Assembly: GCF_000344685.1 (NCBI RefSeq)
Contig: NW_006920414.1
Coordinates: 1,420,677-1,484,676 of the forward strand
Reading direction: 5' to 3'
Source of the DNA: Gloeophyllum trabeum ATCC 11539
Lineage: Eukaryota; Basidiomycota; Agaricomycetes; Gloeophyllales; Gloeophyllaceae
Length of the DNA stretch: 64,000 bases
Shown: one piece after another, positions 51,306 through 63,266 of the stretch
Numbering within the stretch: the first letter of the stretch is position 1
Layout of the letters: the number at the start of each line of letters is the position of its first letter
Made by a program: the position numbers and the translations under genes
The notes under the pieces: generated by a model
Databases searched by the model: none
What the model was told of the DNA's origin: nothing
What the model saw: only the letters and a program-made list of their open reading frames with translations

Positions 51306-53064
51306 CTAACTACTTACTCCAGAACCCGCGTTCCCGTCATGTCGGGGAGGAACAATAAAAGTCTCCCCGATATCCACGACGCCAAACCCGCCCTCCTCCC
51401 ACCACATCCCGACCCGTTCCTGCTTCTTCCCCTCCTGTGATCTCGCCTTGACCAAGTTAGCCTTGGCCTCATGTATCCCCTCGATAGCCCTCCTTCCTTC
51501 CACCTCGCTCCCCACGAACGTGGCGAAATGCATAGCGATGGAGTGGCGTGCCTGCAAATCTAAATGTATGCACAGCGCGTCCAACGGCGTGGCGTGGTGT
51601 GCCAAAGTCAGCGCGTCGGTCGTTAACTAATACATTAATGATTACTCGTCGTGGGGCTCTGCATTTTTGCGCTACATACCTCCAGTCCGGCAGCGCTGAC
51701 AAAAGAGAGGGTGCCTCCTCTCCATATTGGTATCATTGCCAGGTCTATGGGCCGGAACTTCTCGCCGATTTCTTCATAATATATCAATTTCGTTGTCAGA
51801 TCCACGTACATGGCTAGAGTCGCAGCATTTCGCACCTTTGAATGCGGGACAAACTTCAGTTGCATCCAGGCCTGACCGGTAGCCCGTATCACTGGACGGA
51901 ATAAGCAATCTCTAAGAGAAGGTTCCAAGTCTGGCTGAACACACCCAGCAAAGTATACACAATCCCTCTTCTCACTCTCACCTCTGCCGAAGAATTGTTC
52001 CACGACCCACCCACACCACAAGGTTGAGTTTTGGTCGGTTACGCTCCGACCTGCACGAGGGAGCAACATATTGTCCCGATTTATCCACAGCGACCCACAG
52101 GAGCGCTTACCACTAGCATGCTGAGCCGGGACGCAAGTTATACGCACCCGAGGCTCGAACTTCTCTACATTGTGCGCGTATTGGTATTCATCGGCCAGTA
52201 TGGCGGCCGAGGGATCGTCTCTAGCAATACCAGGCCCCAAATCGACATTTTCCCACCAGTCGAGTTCAGATATTTGTTTGGCAGGAATGCCAGAAGATTC
52301 CAACCACGACTTGTTCCCTGTGCCAGAGTCAACGGCAGACATGCAAGGAATAATGCTGTTGACGCACCCAACGGAACTAGAAATCTAACCTTGGGCTGAA
52401 GCTTGATGAGCTCAAGTATGCTATTGAGATCTAAGTGGTCATAGCTGCGATGGCGTATGATGTGAATCCATCTGGGAATCACACTCGATCGGCCTGCCAA
52501 CGTACTGGTTGTGGCTGATACAAACAAAGGCGATTTCTGGCAGTTCCTCAACGTTGCAGGGAGGCGGCAGTCTTCGTGCCGGGCCAATGTACCTTACGGG
52601 TCCTGCACGGTAAGAGAATATGGGATCAAATAGAAAACGTATAGGTTCGTGATCGGGCGAGAAAGCAGGCTTGGCGAACTGGATCAAGAAGGACTAAGGA
52701 AGAAATAACATTACGGGATGTGGATAAGTTTCGTAAGAAGGGCATGTATCTGAGTCCTACCAACCGCATGTCCCAACCATGTCCCGACAATGCTTCCATC
52801 CCCGTCCTTGTCGAAATCGGGCCTCACGACTCGTATACCTCGCACTCTCTCTTGTCCGGACGCGACCTCGGGCTCATACGGGTCTACTTTGGGTGCGAAG
52901 CGGATGGGTATCCCAGCGCTAACGATGGAACCCAGAGAGGGTGGTGCGGCCGAGGGCCAAGGATTGGCAAAACCCCTGGGTCTATGATGGGGTGGCCGTG
53001 AATCCTGCGACGAAGAGGAGAAGGTCGAGGACGCGGTATTCTGTCGTGAAGGTCGCTTGAACAT
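51306..53064 (-). CDS. NAPE-hydrolysing phospholipase D-like metallo-beta-lactamase
   Basis: Eight exons (52765-53064, 52506-52693, 52368-52444, 52111-52317, 51945-52050, 51836-51891, 51680-51771, 51306-51626) encode 448 residues. The family (mammalian NAPE-PLD, yeast Fmp30) cleaves N-acylphosphatidylethanolamines to N-acylethanolamines at membranes. Hallmarks: GTWLGHAS, FLFDPIFSYRAGP, IGPARRLPPPCNVEELPEI, the zinc motif SHNHYDHLD (His161, His163, Asp165, His166), VPAQHASGRSVTDQNSTLWC, CVYFAGDTGYRSG with the bridging Asp, and DLAMIPIWRGG. All expected metal ligands seem present, including His-Ala in AHHATPLDA. The N-terminal 80 residues are Ser/Arg-rich without a clear targeting signal. Confidence 0.92.
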
Positions 53065-53390
53065 GGATGACACTACAAAGCGAGATTCCCTAGGACCGAA
53101 ACCGAATATCGTTTCAAGCGTTGCCACAAAGCGAGGGACCGAGGATCTGTGGCGGTTTGGAGAGGACCTGCAAAACACTCCGCACCACCATAGTAGTAGT
53201 CGTCATAAAGAAGGCACGTCAAGGATGTGGGAAATGCAATCGTGTTGCCCCTTTCGCTGATGGAAGACTGATGACCCAACGGCTACCTCTGCGATCCCAA
53301 CGTGTACGACTATGTAGGACATTAACGTTTGAGAACGTTGTGGTACAAATCGTATTTACATGGTGACCTTGTTTAGCCACATACATATTC
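53065..53390. other. Short tandem intergenic gap
   Basis: The 326 bp gap holds the NAPE-PLD promoter and the 3' side of the WW-like/TM gene; nothing else is seen. Confidence 0.4.
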
Positions 53391-55043
53391 TCAATCCCGG
53401 CCCGGACCACGACGGTGCGTATACCGGAGATGCCGAAAGAAGACAACGGTAACGCTTATGATGCAGATAAAGAGGAAGCTGGAGGTGAAAACCGATATGT
53501 ATGTTGCTCGGTCGAATCGCTGGGAAGGCTGATCAGGTATCATCTGGATACCGAAGAAGGAGTACAGCAGGACGGCCGCAGTGAAGAGAATCATAGCCCA
53601 TGTCAGGAGGGCAAAGGGGATGCTGAAGAACACGGAAAGCAGTGCCGCCCTCGAGGCTGTCTGACAAACAAAACTCGTAAATGATGTTTGCAAGCGAGAC
53701 GGACAATAGCTTACAATGCTTCCAAACTTGATCTTGCCTGTTTGCCACTGTAAGTAGATTCCGGTCATTATGCTCCCCAATGTGAAAGCAACGGTCAGTA
53801 AGGTAATGACGAGAGTTAAGCCGACCATCCCCGGGACTGCGAGGAACGATACCGCGGCCCTGTATGACGCATCAGCAACGCTACACCTATCGGTATATGA
53901 AGTCATGGACTCACGTCAGCACCACTGTAGCCTGCCTAGCGGTCAGTCTTGAGGCAACCCCATACAAGCCAAGCCCAAGTACGTACCACGAGCACTGAGA
54001 TCTGAAGCTCCCCGTTCAATAGGTCAAGGTACTCAGCCCAAGCATCGACCCTGCCCTGCAGCTTCATAGTCGTTAAGGCAAAATTTGCGCGATGCAAATG
54101 ACTTCTTGGAGCGCCGAAGCAAAGCATAGAGAAGATCAAATAGCTGGGATGGTCTCTCTTCCTCCGCTGCGACGGGAAGCCATGCGCAGATCGCTGGCCA
54201 TACTTGTGTAAATCGCCATGCCGAGCTGAAAGGAGTAGTTGAGCCTGGGGCAAATATATTGCGTCGCAAACGCCTACCTGAAGTAAGCATAATCCATGAT
54301 ACCAAAGCGGTCAAAGAGGCCGACTTTGACGGGATGTCGAAGGAAGAGGCAGAGCCTCTCGGCATTCGTGATCGTTCATCCTGCATGCCATCGCTTTTCT
54401 GTAAATATTCCAATAGTTCTCTCGACTGCTCCAAAGAGAACGGAGCATGGGACTCTGATCTTCGTCTTAGAGCATCTGTTTGCCTACAGTTGAGCGAAAT
54501 AATATCCCATATCGTACACAGGACGCACCCATAATGTAGCAATCCAGAAGCTGGCGCGCGACGGACAATGCATGGGGAGGAAGGGGCCGATGTGAAGGAT
54601 ATCGGCACATGAATTCCCAATACGCTATACGACGGTCGTAACCTGTAGCTTACGAGTCGACGGGCGTTTGATCAGCGAACGGTAAATGGGTGCCTACACT
54701 CGGCGTTTCCGTCAGCAGACATGATGTCTTCCTTCTGTTCAGACGCACAGCGCATTTCGTGATTGACGAGGAGAGTCTTCAAGGCTTCATCTTCATCGGA
54801 TTTACTGACGGATATCTCATACTTGTCCTCGCCCAGAGCGCTCTGGAAGATACTCGCATAGTTCTCCACTTCATGTAACTCCGCAACATCGACGTCGGTG
54901 ACCAGATTATCTTTGCGGAAATATTTCCAGCCATTCGGATGGATGTGACAGGCCCAGCCGAGTGTCGTAGGGTCGGCAGTATGGGTAGAGGACATATATA
55001 TGCCTGTGTGAGCTGGCTCTGAGGCATAGCGACCACGGTTCAT
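53391..55043 (-). CDS. WW-like N-terminal domain and C-terminal transmembrane protein, Agaricomycete family
   Basis: Seven exons (54698-55043, 54529-54642, 54278-54475, 53987-54225, 53915-53931, 53715-53859, 53391-53660) give 442 residues. The order matches a large uncharacterised Agaricomycete family: a WW-like strand pair (LGWACHIHPNGWKYFRKD), a second aromatic block (NHEMRCASEQKEDI), the YWEFMCRYPSHRPLPPHA motif, helices with FSLEQSRELLEYLQ, RLHRANFALTTMKL-type sequence (read as SHLHRANFALTTMKLQGRVD), then VDAWAEYLDLLNGE and about four transmembrane helices at the C-terminus. Exon 5 is only 17 bases. The start is uncertain: ATG 54995 lies just before the WW-like domain, and further upstream exons are possible. 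Confidence 0.8.
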
Positions 55044-55914
55044 CTCGCAGGATCCGCTCTAGCAGTAGTAACGGTGGAGAACTTTGAAGTCGTATTCCAC
55101 AAACTCCGGATATATATCTTCTGGTGCTGCCCGAAAGGACCTGGCATACACGAGGACCGGAGGACGCCATGCTGTATTCGAGCTTCACCAGCACGGCCAA
55201 CCTGAATGATCGTTCGGATATGAAGGGTCGGTGAAGCAGAGCTTTATACGGCGATATCCAATGAAGGGAGGCCTAATCAACGCTTCTTGCACCTCGTGGC
55301 CCTAGTCGCACCGAGTTGAGCACTTCCTGCGTATACTTGGATCATACTTTGATTGCTGCAGGTCCTGGTATTGAGGAGTCCAACATCCGGGATAGCGGGG
55401 GCCTACGAGTGTCAATGAAGAAAGTGGCGCAAAGCCGCCTGACCCTGCACAGATGCCATATGTTGGGAATCGCATACTTGAACCCAGGGAACCGTATACG
55501 CGTGCGGCGTGCCAGGTCACCGCTGCATACCGCCATGGCCAACTGTATCTTGAGGAGACTTGTATCTAGCCAGCCTGCAAAAGGCAGCCAATAGGAATCT
55601 GTTTGCTTTACTTTCGGCTGAAAAGGCTATGGTCCACGCAGTAACGTCGCAGATGCTAGTAGTAGTACTGTCCGTCTGATCTATACTACAACAACTATCG
55701 CAGACGACGGGACGTCCAAACCTCCGATACCACAAGGGAAAGAAGAAGGATATTGTTGGGATCATTAATGTCAATAAAGCTCCAGAAGATATGGTATAAA
55801 AATGAGAGTGCGGTAGCGATATATATGTGCTCATCTATACAAGTCCGTGTCCGTACCATGCTCAGTCCAGCAAGAAAAGAAGTCCCAATATCACCCAAGC
55901 GTGCCTATCCCGCC
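55044..55914. other. Intergenic with a possible unassigned coding segment
   Basis: On the minus strand, 55172-55059 can be read as a protein-like segment (ending PEFVEYDFKVLHRYYC then TAG), out of step with the WW-like/TM gene. It could be an exon of a neighbouring gene or an upstream part of that gene. Short plus-strand frames near 55316-55594 have no motif. The rest holds the glucanase 3' end. Confidence 0.35.
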
Positions 55915-58665
55915 CTATGACGGAGAAGGAGGCGGCGTGATAAGAGGCAGCGGCACGTCTCTTCTGCGGGCACCACCCGAGCAGAGGGGCGAAGGCGGCG
56001 CAATACCTTGGCCGACCCACGGGTCGAGGTAGCTACAGGTAGCAATAGCCACCATCGCGCCGGCGGTATCCTTACTGTTCGCCCAGCCGTTGCCAGCATT
56101 AATCGTCCCAGTCCCACTTGCACTCGAGAACGTCTCCGCGCTCAACGTCGGCACTGCGCCTGTAGGTGTATACGTCGGGAGATCCGTCGCGCCTCCTCCG
56201 ACATTGCTGATAGTAGTTGGTGGCCAATGGAGCGAATTCGAGACCGACGCGGGGATCTGTCCGGCCCCAGACCCGCCAGTCGCAGACGGCGCCAACGGCG
56301 GGTCCCACGGGGCGGTATTCCCGCACACGCCCGCCGCCTGCCGGGGATCCGTCGGCATCCACCCGTTCTGCAGCCCGAGCTGGTACGACCACGCGGGCGA
56401 CTCGACCTTGCCCGTCTCCGTCGAGTTGCCGATCTTCCACGTCCAGAAGAACCAGTTCTGCAGCGCGTCCATGCTCGCGAGCGCGAACTGCTTGATCCCG
56501 CTCTTCATGGTGTCGTCCCACGCCGGCCAGTTCGTCCAGGTGTCGCAATCCCCGACTGCGGTCGAGCCCGCGAACGTGCCGTCGTACCGCGCGCCCAGCC
56601 CAACGCCGTTTAGCCACTTGCCGCAGTCGGTCACGGCGTTGCTGAACTCGCCGGCGGCTGTCATGCCGAATGCGGACATACTCGTGTTCATGTTCGCGCC
56701 CCACGTCTTGCAAGGCGTCGTGGCGTAGGAGGAAATAGGCGCAGCGGACTGACCACCAAAGCAGATGTAAGGGTGGTCGTCGAGCATGATACGGTCTGCG
56801 CCAGACATGAAGCCGGCCCACTGGGTGAGCGGGAGGAAAGCATCGTGGTAGGAGATCATGGGTCCTTTGCCTTCTCCAATACCGCTGGCCAACCGAACGT
56901 TGTTATACGCTTGAAGGTAACTGGATCAAATCAAAGCATCAGCACCGGCGTTCGATCGGCTTACTTCCCCTCAGTCGTCAACACTGAAGGTAAGATACTC
57001 ACTATCTTTGAAGGTTATCGAGACCAAAGATGGCCTCCTCGGGCTCATTCGTGATCCCAAACATGACGACAACATCCTTATACTGGTCCTGGCTGATGAA
57101 CTCAGCTATGATCCTGATATAATCCAGACTGCGCTGGGCATTCGCAATACCCATAGGGCCGTTCAGGAAGTTGACGTCATTCATCCTGCCCGAGTGGTTC
57201 CACTCGTTCTGCGAGCCGGGCAGGGAATGCAAATCGAGATTGATGCGGATACCGTACTTGCGTGCCCATCGGATGGCTTTCAGGAAATATCTAAAAATCC
57301 AACAATGAATACTGAAACAAGGTGCAGTACAATCTATAAGACACGCACGTCCAGCACACCTTTGCGAGGTAAGGCTCGTCTCCGCGAGTCTCGATGGCCC
57401 AATACGGCAAGGGAATCCGGACAAAGTTCAAACCCGCACCTGCGATCTGCGCAAAGTCTTCTTCCGTCTTTATCATATTCAGTAATTAGCTAATGAAACT
57501 CAGACTCGAGCCTGCAAAGATACTGACGATGAAGGTCTTATAGTGGTCCTCGAGCTGCGAGAGACCACCGTTGGCAGTGTCAGCTGCCATCGCTTCGCTG
57601 AGAGTCCACTCGTCCACGGCTTTAGGGTATTTCTCGTACAGGGATGGTACGCTGTGTGGATTAAGCCGACTTAGTACCAGGGAAAATCGATTGCACAGAG
57701 AACGCACATGAACTATAATTAGCGCCGCCAGTAAGTCAGCACAACAACATACCACAGGAGGGCTAGAGTAAGGGGCACTTACAGGTTCCGTAACCAGCCA
57801 ACCGCCCAGATTGACGCTGTAGATAGAACAGGATGATTAGCATTGCCACACGCATCAGGGTGGCGCAGAGACTAAAGCAACGATAATCTACATACCCATA
57901 GATTTTATCCACGCCCCAGTTGAACGTCTCGTTCAACGCCGGCGTCCACGACTGGGCCTTGGCACCATTGTTGAAGGGATCGTTCGGATCCCAGTACCAG
58001 TAGCCGCCAAAGGAGTTCTGATATGTGAAAGTCGTACCGTTATCCGTGGTCACTTTACTGCCGTCTCCTCCAGTAACCACCAGATTACTCGATGAACCCT
58101 TCCCGCCGCTACCGCTCGTGCCCGAGGGCTTGCTGGCGCTGTCGTTATTCGTGGACTTGTCATTGTCATTTTTCTTCACTACCCCAAAGTACACGGCTAC
58201 GACGACAATGATGATGAGAGCGATGACACCAGCTGCGACACCGGCTAGAATCATCTTGGCTCGCGACCTTTGGCGTGGGGCAGCGTAGGTTGCGCGCTTC
58301 TCGTCGAGATACCGCGAGTCGCCGAGAGGCTGCATGGGGACGTCATTGGGGTCATCGCGATAGTTGAAATATTGGCTCCCTGTGCGGGATTCCGTCCCAC
58401 CATGCTCGGGGTTCAGAGCGTACACGGAGGAATTGTTGTCGAAGGAGGGGTAGGAATGATGACCCGACTCGAGGGATGGCCGGCTCGAACCGGCCTCGCC
58501 AGCGAGCGCCGCGCCCATGAAGCGTGGACGGGACGCGTCGCCCATATCTCCTGCGTGCTGGTAGGAGAGGGACCTGGGGTCGTCGTACTCGTCGTCGAAG
58601 TCGCGACCGGGGACGTTGGGGAGAGCCTTGTAAGGCGTGTCGGGCAGCCTCTCAGACATCGACAT
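55915..58665 (-). CDS. exgD: Membrane-anchored exo-beta-1,3-glucanase, GH5_9, ExgD type
   Basis: Seven exons (57896-58665, 57783-57816, 57708-57712, 57528-57651, 57349-57467, 57003-57290, 55915-56920) encode 781 residues. It trims or remodels beta-1,3-glucan in the cell wall. It is a type II membrane protein: a cytoplasmic Ser/Pro-rich tail, a TM helix at 138-162 (MILAGVAAGVIALIIIVVVA), a Ser/Gly linker, then the GH5 domain with GVNLGGWLVTEPFIVPSLYE, GLNFVRIPLPYWAIE, RINLDLHSLPGSQNEWNHSG, the acid/base Glu433 in GITNEPEE and the nucleophile Glu538 in AAGEFSNAVTDCGKWLNG. WFFWTWKIGN and WSYQLGLQNGW follow. Exon 3 is only 5 bases (TTCAT) yet restores the conserved EPFIVPS sequence. A low-complexity Ser/Thr/Gly/Pro tail ends the protein. 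Confidence 0.93.
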
Positions 58666-59035
58666 ATCTGCTTAGTGTGTACGCGTCGAGCGTGTCAGGG
58701 GCCTGGCTGCTGGCCGGCGGAAGGAACGAACGAGAGTGGGGGAACGTGAGCGAGAGATGAACGCTTTTCAGGCCTGCGTGACCTAAGTATAGGATCGGCA
58801 AGCGTGACGGATCACTTTTGCTCTGCGTTGCTGCATGCCTGCCAATCACGCTCGGCTGCGATGCGTTCACCGGCACTATTCTGGGACTTTCTCATAATGG
58901 GCTCAATCCCTTCGGGGCTCGTTATAAACCGAGACAACGTTTTGTCTCATGGGGTTCATCATACGCTGGCTAGCTTTGTGCTGAAATACCGCAGGAGGCC
59001 GCCAGCAAAAGCTGTTGTCTGGTGCATTCTCTACA
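58666..59035. other. Divergent promoter region between exgD and the TPR-CHAT gene
   Basis: The 370 bp gap lies between two divergent ATGs. No clear TATA box or coding frame was seen. Confidence 0.4.
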
Positions 59036-62000
59036 ATGGGCGTCATCACGGACTTGCATCAACTCACAAGCTTCCCGCCGGCGTGGTTTGATCGATGTCT
59101 TCGCTGCCCAAAATGGCAGATCTCCCGTCCTCGAGCCATCGAAATCTATCCAAATGCCAGTAGTTGCAAGGCTTGTTAGCTGAAGCAATTGAATACTTTG
59201 TTTCATCCCGACAGGCCCGGATCTTACCCAAGAAACTGTACATGCTCTTGAAGTCGCGAGCTTGACCGTCATTACTGAGCTCAGACAAGGTCAGGACAGA
59301 ATGATGGCAGAGGAGCAACAACTAGCAACGGGAAGTGTCATCACTGCTGTTGCTGAGCTTAATCTCAACGACTACAACTTGTGTTATCCTGTGGAGGACC
59401 ACGGGGGCAAATACCAGCCTATATACTTGCAGCCAAAAAATGTAGGTGGTATGCCGTTTATATTCCGAGTATACGGCGATGACAGTCCGCTGAATAGACA
59501 TCCGGATCGTACAGTCGCGAAGATTACGACCAGGTATATCAGTTCTCACGGGAACAGCATCGCCTCGGGCACTCCATATTACAGCGGTATCGAGAGGAAG
59601 GCGACCTCACCTTGCTAACCGCCGCACACCGACACTTCCAACAGGTCATTGCCGGCAGCCCGCTCGCGATACCCTGGCCGACATGGACGATGTACTTGAA
59701 CAACCTCGGGAACACGTTCCAGATGAGCTACGAGCGTACCGGATTCCTCAGCGACCTTAACGCCGCCCTCGAGTTCTACGACTTCAGCCTGAAGCACTCT
59801 CTGCCCGGAGATCCCAACATCGCGGCGTACCACGACAACCTCGGGGTTGCACGCCACTACCGCTTCGAGCGCCTCGGGGACCCGGGCGACCTAGAGATTG
59901 CGTTCCTGCACAAGCAGCTGGCGGTGGTTAAATCGCAGGCGAGCGATCTCATGCGACCGAGGTTCTTGCAGGACCTGGGGCACGCATACATGTCCAGGTA
60001 CGCCGACAGCCACGCGGAGGCTGACTTGCAGGCCGCGATGGACTATTATGAGCAAGCACTGAAGCTAACGCCCGATACGCACATCGACGTGATCATGAGA
60101 CACAACAGTGTGGCGAACACCTACTGGAAACGCTATAACAGGGACCACCGTCTTCAAGACATCGAACTTGCCGCCAAGCACTGGGAGACGGCCCTGGACA
60201 AGACGCCTCCGTCGCATCACCTGGCCCCTGCGATGCGGGCCAATCTCGCTAACGCCTACCAGGGTCTGTTCTCGCGTACTGGGGAGCTTGAGTACATGGA
60301 CAAGGCGATCGCGTATCAAAAGGACGCCATCGAGGTGGTTTCTCAAGACCCCACAGAGCAGGAGCTTTACCTATACTACGGCAACCTCTCTTATTCGTAT
60401 TTCGCAAAGTACGAGAAAATCGGAGATCGAGAGGACCTGAACGAAGCGATCGCTGCGCAGTATCAAGCCATTCAGCATTGTCCCGAAGGGCATCCAAAGT
60501 TGCCATGGCTGCTGCAACGCCTCGGCACTGTCAGCATCATGCAGCTCATTAAAGCGGGTTTAGATGAGGCTCTTGGGTGCTGGAAGAGGGCCATCGAAAT
60601 GAACATTGGACCACCTGACATACTGCTCACGACTGCAATTATACTCGGCGATAACGCCTATATCAATGGCAGGTATGATATTGCCATGGAAGGATACATC
60701 CAAGCACTGAAACTGCTCCCGCGCGCCGTATCCATCGATTTGGACCTACAAGACCGGCGTCACGCCGTCGAGCATGCTAAGGACCTAGCGACTAACGCGG
60801 CTGCCTGCTTCATTCACCTTGATCAATTATCGCTGGCGGTGGAGGCACTGGAGCACGGCCGATCCATCATGTTCACCCAGATGCTCAACCTGAGGAGCAG
60901 CTTCGACGAGCTCGAATCTGCCTCTCCAGAGTTACACGCCAAGCTCCTGCAACTGTCGGCACAGCTGCGCGCCGTCAACAATCCTCAGAACACCGACACT
61001 GCACCTCACGCCGCAGTGGATTCAACCGATACAGGATCCCCGGCAATGAGGCTATCACGGCAATGGGATATGTTGATGACCGACATCCGGCGTCTCCCCG
61101 GATTCTCCAGCTTCATGGAGCCGCCTTCTCTCGAGCAGATCTTCCCCGAACCCAAGGACGGATCGGTGATCATACTGAACTGCAGCTCTCACAGATGCGA
61201 CGCGTTGATTATCCCTGCGGGTGAGACGGTGGTCTATGCGGTCCCGCTGAGAGCTATCACAAAGGACAGAGCACTTGAACTCAGGCAGAACGTTTCGGGC
61301 TTGGCAGTTGGGTATCGTAACGCTGCTCGCGACGCAGAAGAGCGCGACGGGGTGACGAGGCACATGATGAGAGGCAAGTCCCCACTCCGATCTTTAGAGG
61401 ATGTCTTGGATGAGCTATGGAGGAATGTTGTCGAGCCCGTGATAACGGCCCTCCACTCTCTCGAGGTTCGTCAGTTTGTGCCGTGGTATTTGCTGATGGG
61501 AATTGAAAGGTGGACAGCCAAAGTCGAACAGAGTCTGGTGGTGTCCTACAGGAGCGTTCACAGGTCTGCCGTTCCATGCCGCTCTTCTCTATGCAGGGGA
61601 TAAAATGCCAAATATGCCCCAATACATATCGTCGTATATACCGAGCCTTAGCTCCTTATCTCCTGCTGAGCGGGCGGTTTTCCCGGACTTCAAGTTGCTC
61701 TCAGTGGCCATCTCGCAAACGAAAGGCTACGAGCCCCTTCCCGAAACGCTCACCGAAGCGCGTTACATCCACGAAATTGTACCACCCGACCTCCAAGTCA
61801 GCCTCATCAACGAGCAAGCGTCCACCGCCAGCATCACCTCCGTTCTGCCCTCCTGCCCCTGGGCGCACTTCTCCTGCCACGGCGTCCAAGAACATGCAGA
61901 CCCGTTCAAGAGCGGACTGCTCGTGCCCGACGGCGCGCGCCTGCACCTCTCCGACTTGATCAGCCTCTCCCTCCCTTCTGCGCAGTTCGTCTTCCTCTCC

Positions 62001-62288
62001 GCGTGCCAGACGGGCCTGGGCGACATCCAGCTGCTCGACGAGTCGCTGCACCTCGCGGGCGGGTTCCTCTTCGCGGGGTTCCGCGGCGCGGTCGCGACGC
62101 TGTGGTCGATGGACGACGCGGACGGGCCGGTCGTGACGAGGGAGGTGTATGCGTATCTGTTTCGCGGGGGGAGGCGCACGCCGGATTTGAAGGAGGTGCC
62201 GCTGGCTTTGCACCGTGCCGTGGTGATGCTCCGCGCGAGAGGCATCCCGGCGCGGCGTTGGGTGCCGTTCATTCATATGGGCATTTGA
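59036..62288 (+). CDS. TPR-CHAT protein (caspase-like cysteine protease fold with TPR array)
   Basis: Four exons (59036-59159, 59215-59441, 59498-61465, 61518-62288) give 1,029 residues with whole codons. The first about 130 residues are unlike TPR. From about residue 150 to 560 there are repeated TPR-like helices (MYLNNLGNTFQMSYERTGFL, DLEIAFLHKQLAVV, MRANLANAYQGLFSRTGELE). A linker with LEQIFPEPKDGSVIILNCSS begins the CHAT region. The caspase-type dyad is in place: His894 in WAHFSCHG and Cys936 in FVFLSACQTG, with GFRGAVATLWSMDDADGP after it. CHAT proteases belong to clan CD (caspase/separase) and act in bacterial immune systems; fungal TPR-CHAT proteins are numerous but poorly studied. Exons 1 and 2 are the least certain part. 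Confidence 0.87.
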
Positions 62289-63266
62289 ACTCGGGAAGCT
62301 CCGTCTGTTAAGTGTACTTGAAGAGCCTCGGATCTCAGTGCAGGCTGGGTAGCCAAACACAATAAGTGGAGGTTTCCGTTTAGTAGGCCAGCTGAATATT
62401 ACCATCCTGCGCAGTCCGAGAGACGTCCCGTCTCCCGGAATGCGCAAGATGGGTGTACGTTAATTAATAATGCATGAAGTAATCATTATAGCTGAATCTC
62501 TAGCAATTGGATACCCCAAACTCCCAATATATATCTGGCTGCTCCTTGATTCTGACTGTAGCATGTAGGAATTGGGGCAGATTGAGATGCAATGCAGTAC
62601 TGAACATTTACTGCAATATTGTACTGGACAAAGTATGCATTCTCTTTGCACAAATAACGTCTTTCTATGATACTAGTTGTACGGGACGCGAGACAATCAA
62701 GTCCGCATTTTGTCGCACCGTACTGAAGCAAAACATGGCACGCCGGAACTTGCCCATTGGTCGAAAAGTGCGACGTATTGCGGGATTGGCAGAACCCCTC
62801 TCAAAGGAGGGGCATATAGCTTATGAGCTACTCCAACTGGGCTGGATGGCGTTATACCGCTCAGTGCTCTCCATCATAAGAAACTTCTCTACCGATATAG
62901 ATGCAACTAGTCCGGTGACATTACCTCATATGGATAAATGCCTACCGTATCAGGTATTGTGGCGGGAAGTCAAACCACGCCGGGCGACAAACTCCGGAAG
63001 CAGCAGACACAAGTGACATTGCACGGGAGAGGACCACGACGATTAGGAATTACATTAATAAGACTCGACGACACAGATAAAGACGTAGCATACTTAGATA
63101 TACACTCTGAATCCCAACCATGATACAGCAGAATCCCGACACATAATACAACAGCAGAAAACAAGTAAACGCTACATCCTCAATCAATCGCTGTCCGAGT
63201 CCGAGCATGGGCGGATCAACCGCCCCTGTCCATAGCGATAACCGTCGTGAAGGCTTCACATTTTCA
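62289..63266. other. Convergent 3' intergenic region
   Basis: This 980 bp AT-richer stretch lies between convergent genes. A plus-strand frame from an ATG near 62735 (about 93 codons, starting MARRNLPIGRKVRRIAGLAE) is open but has no splice or family support. I do not call it a gene. Confidence 0.4.
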
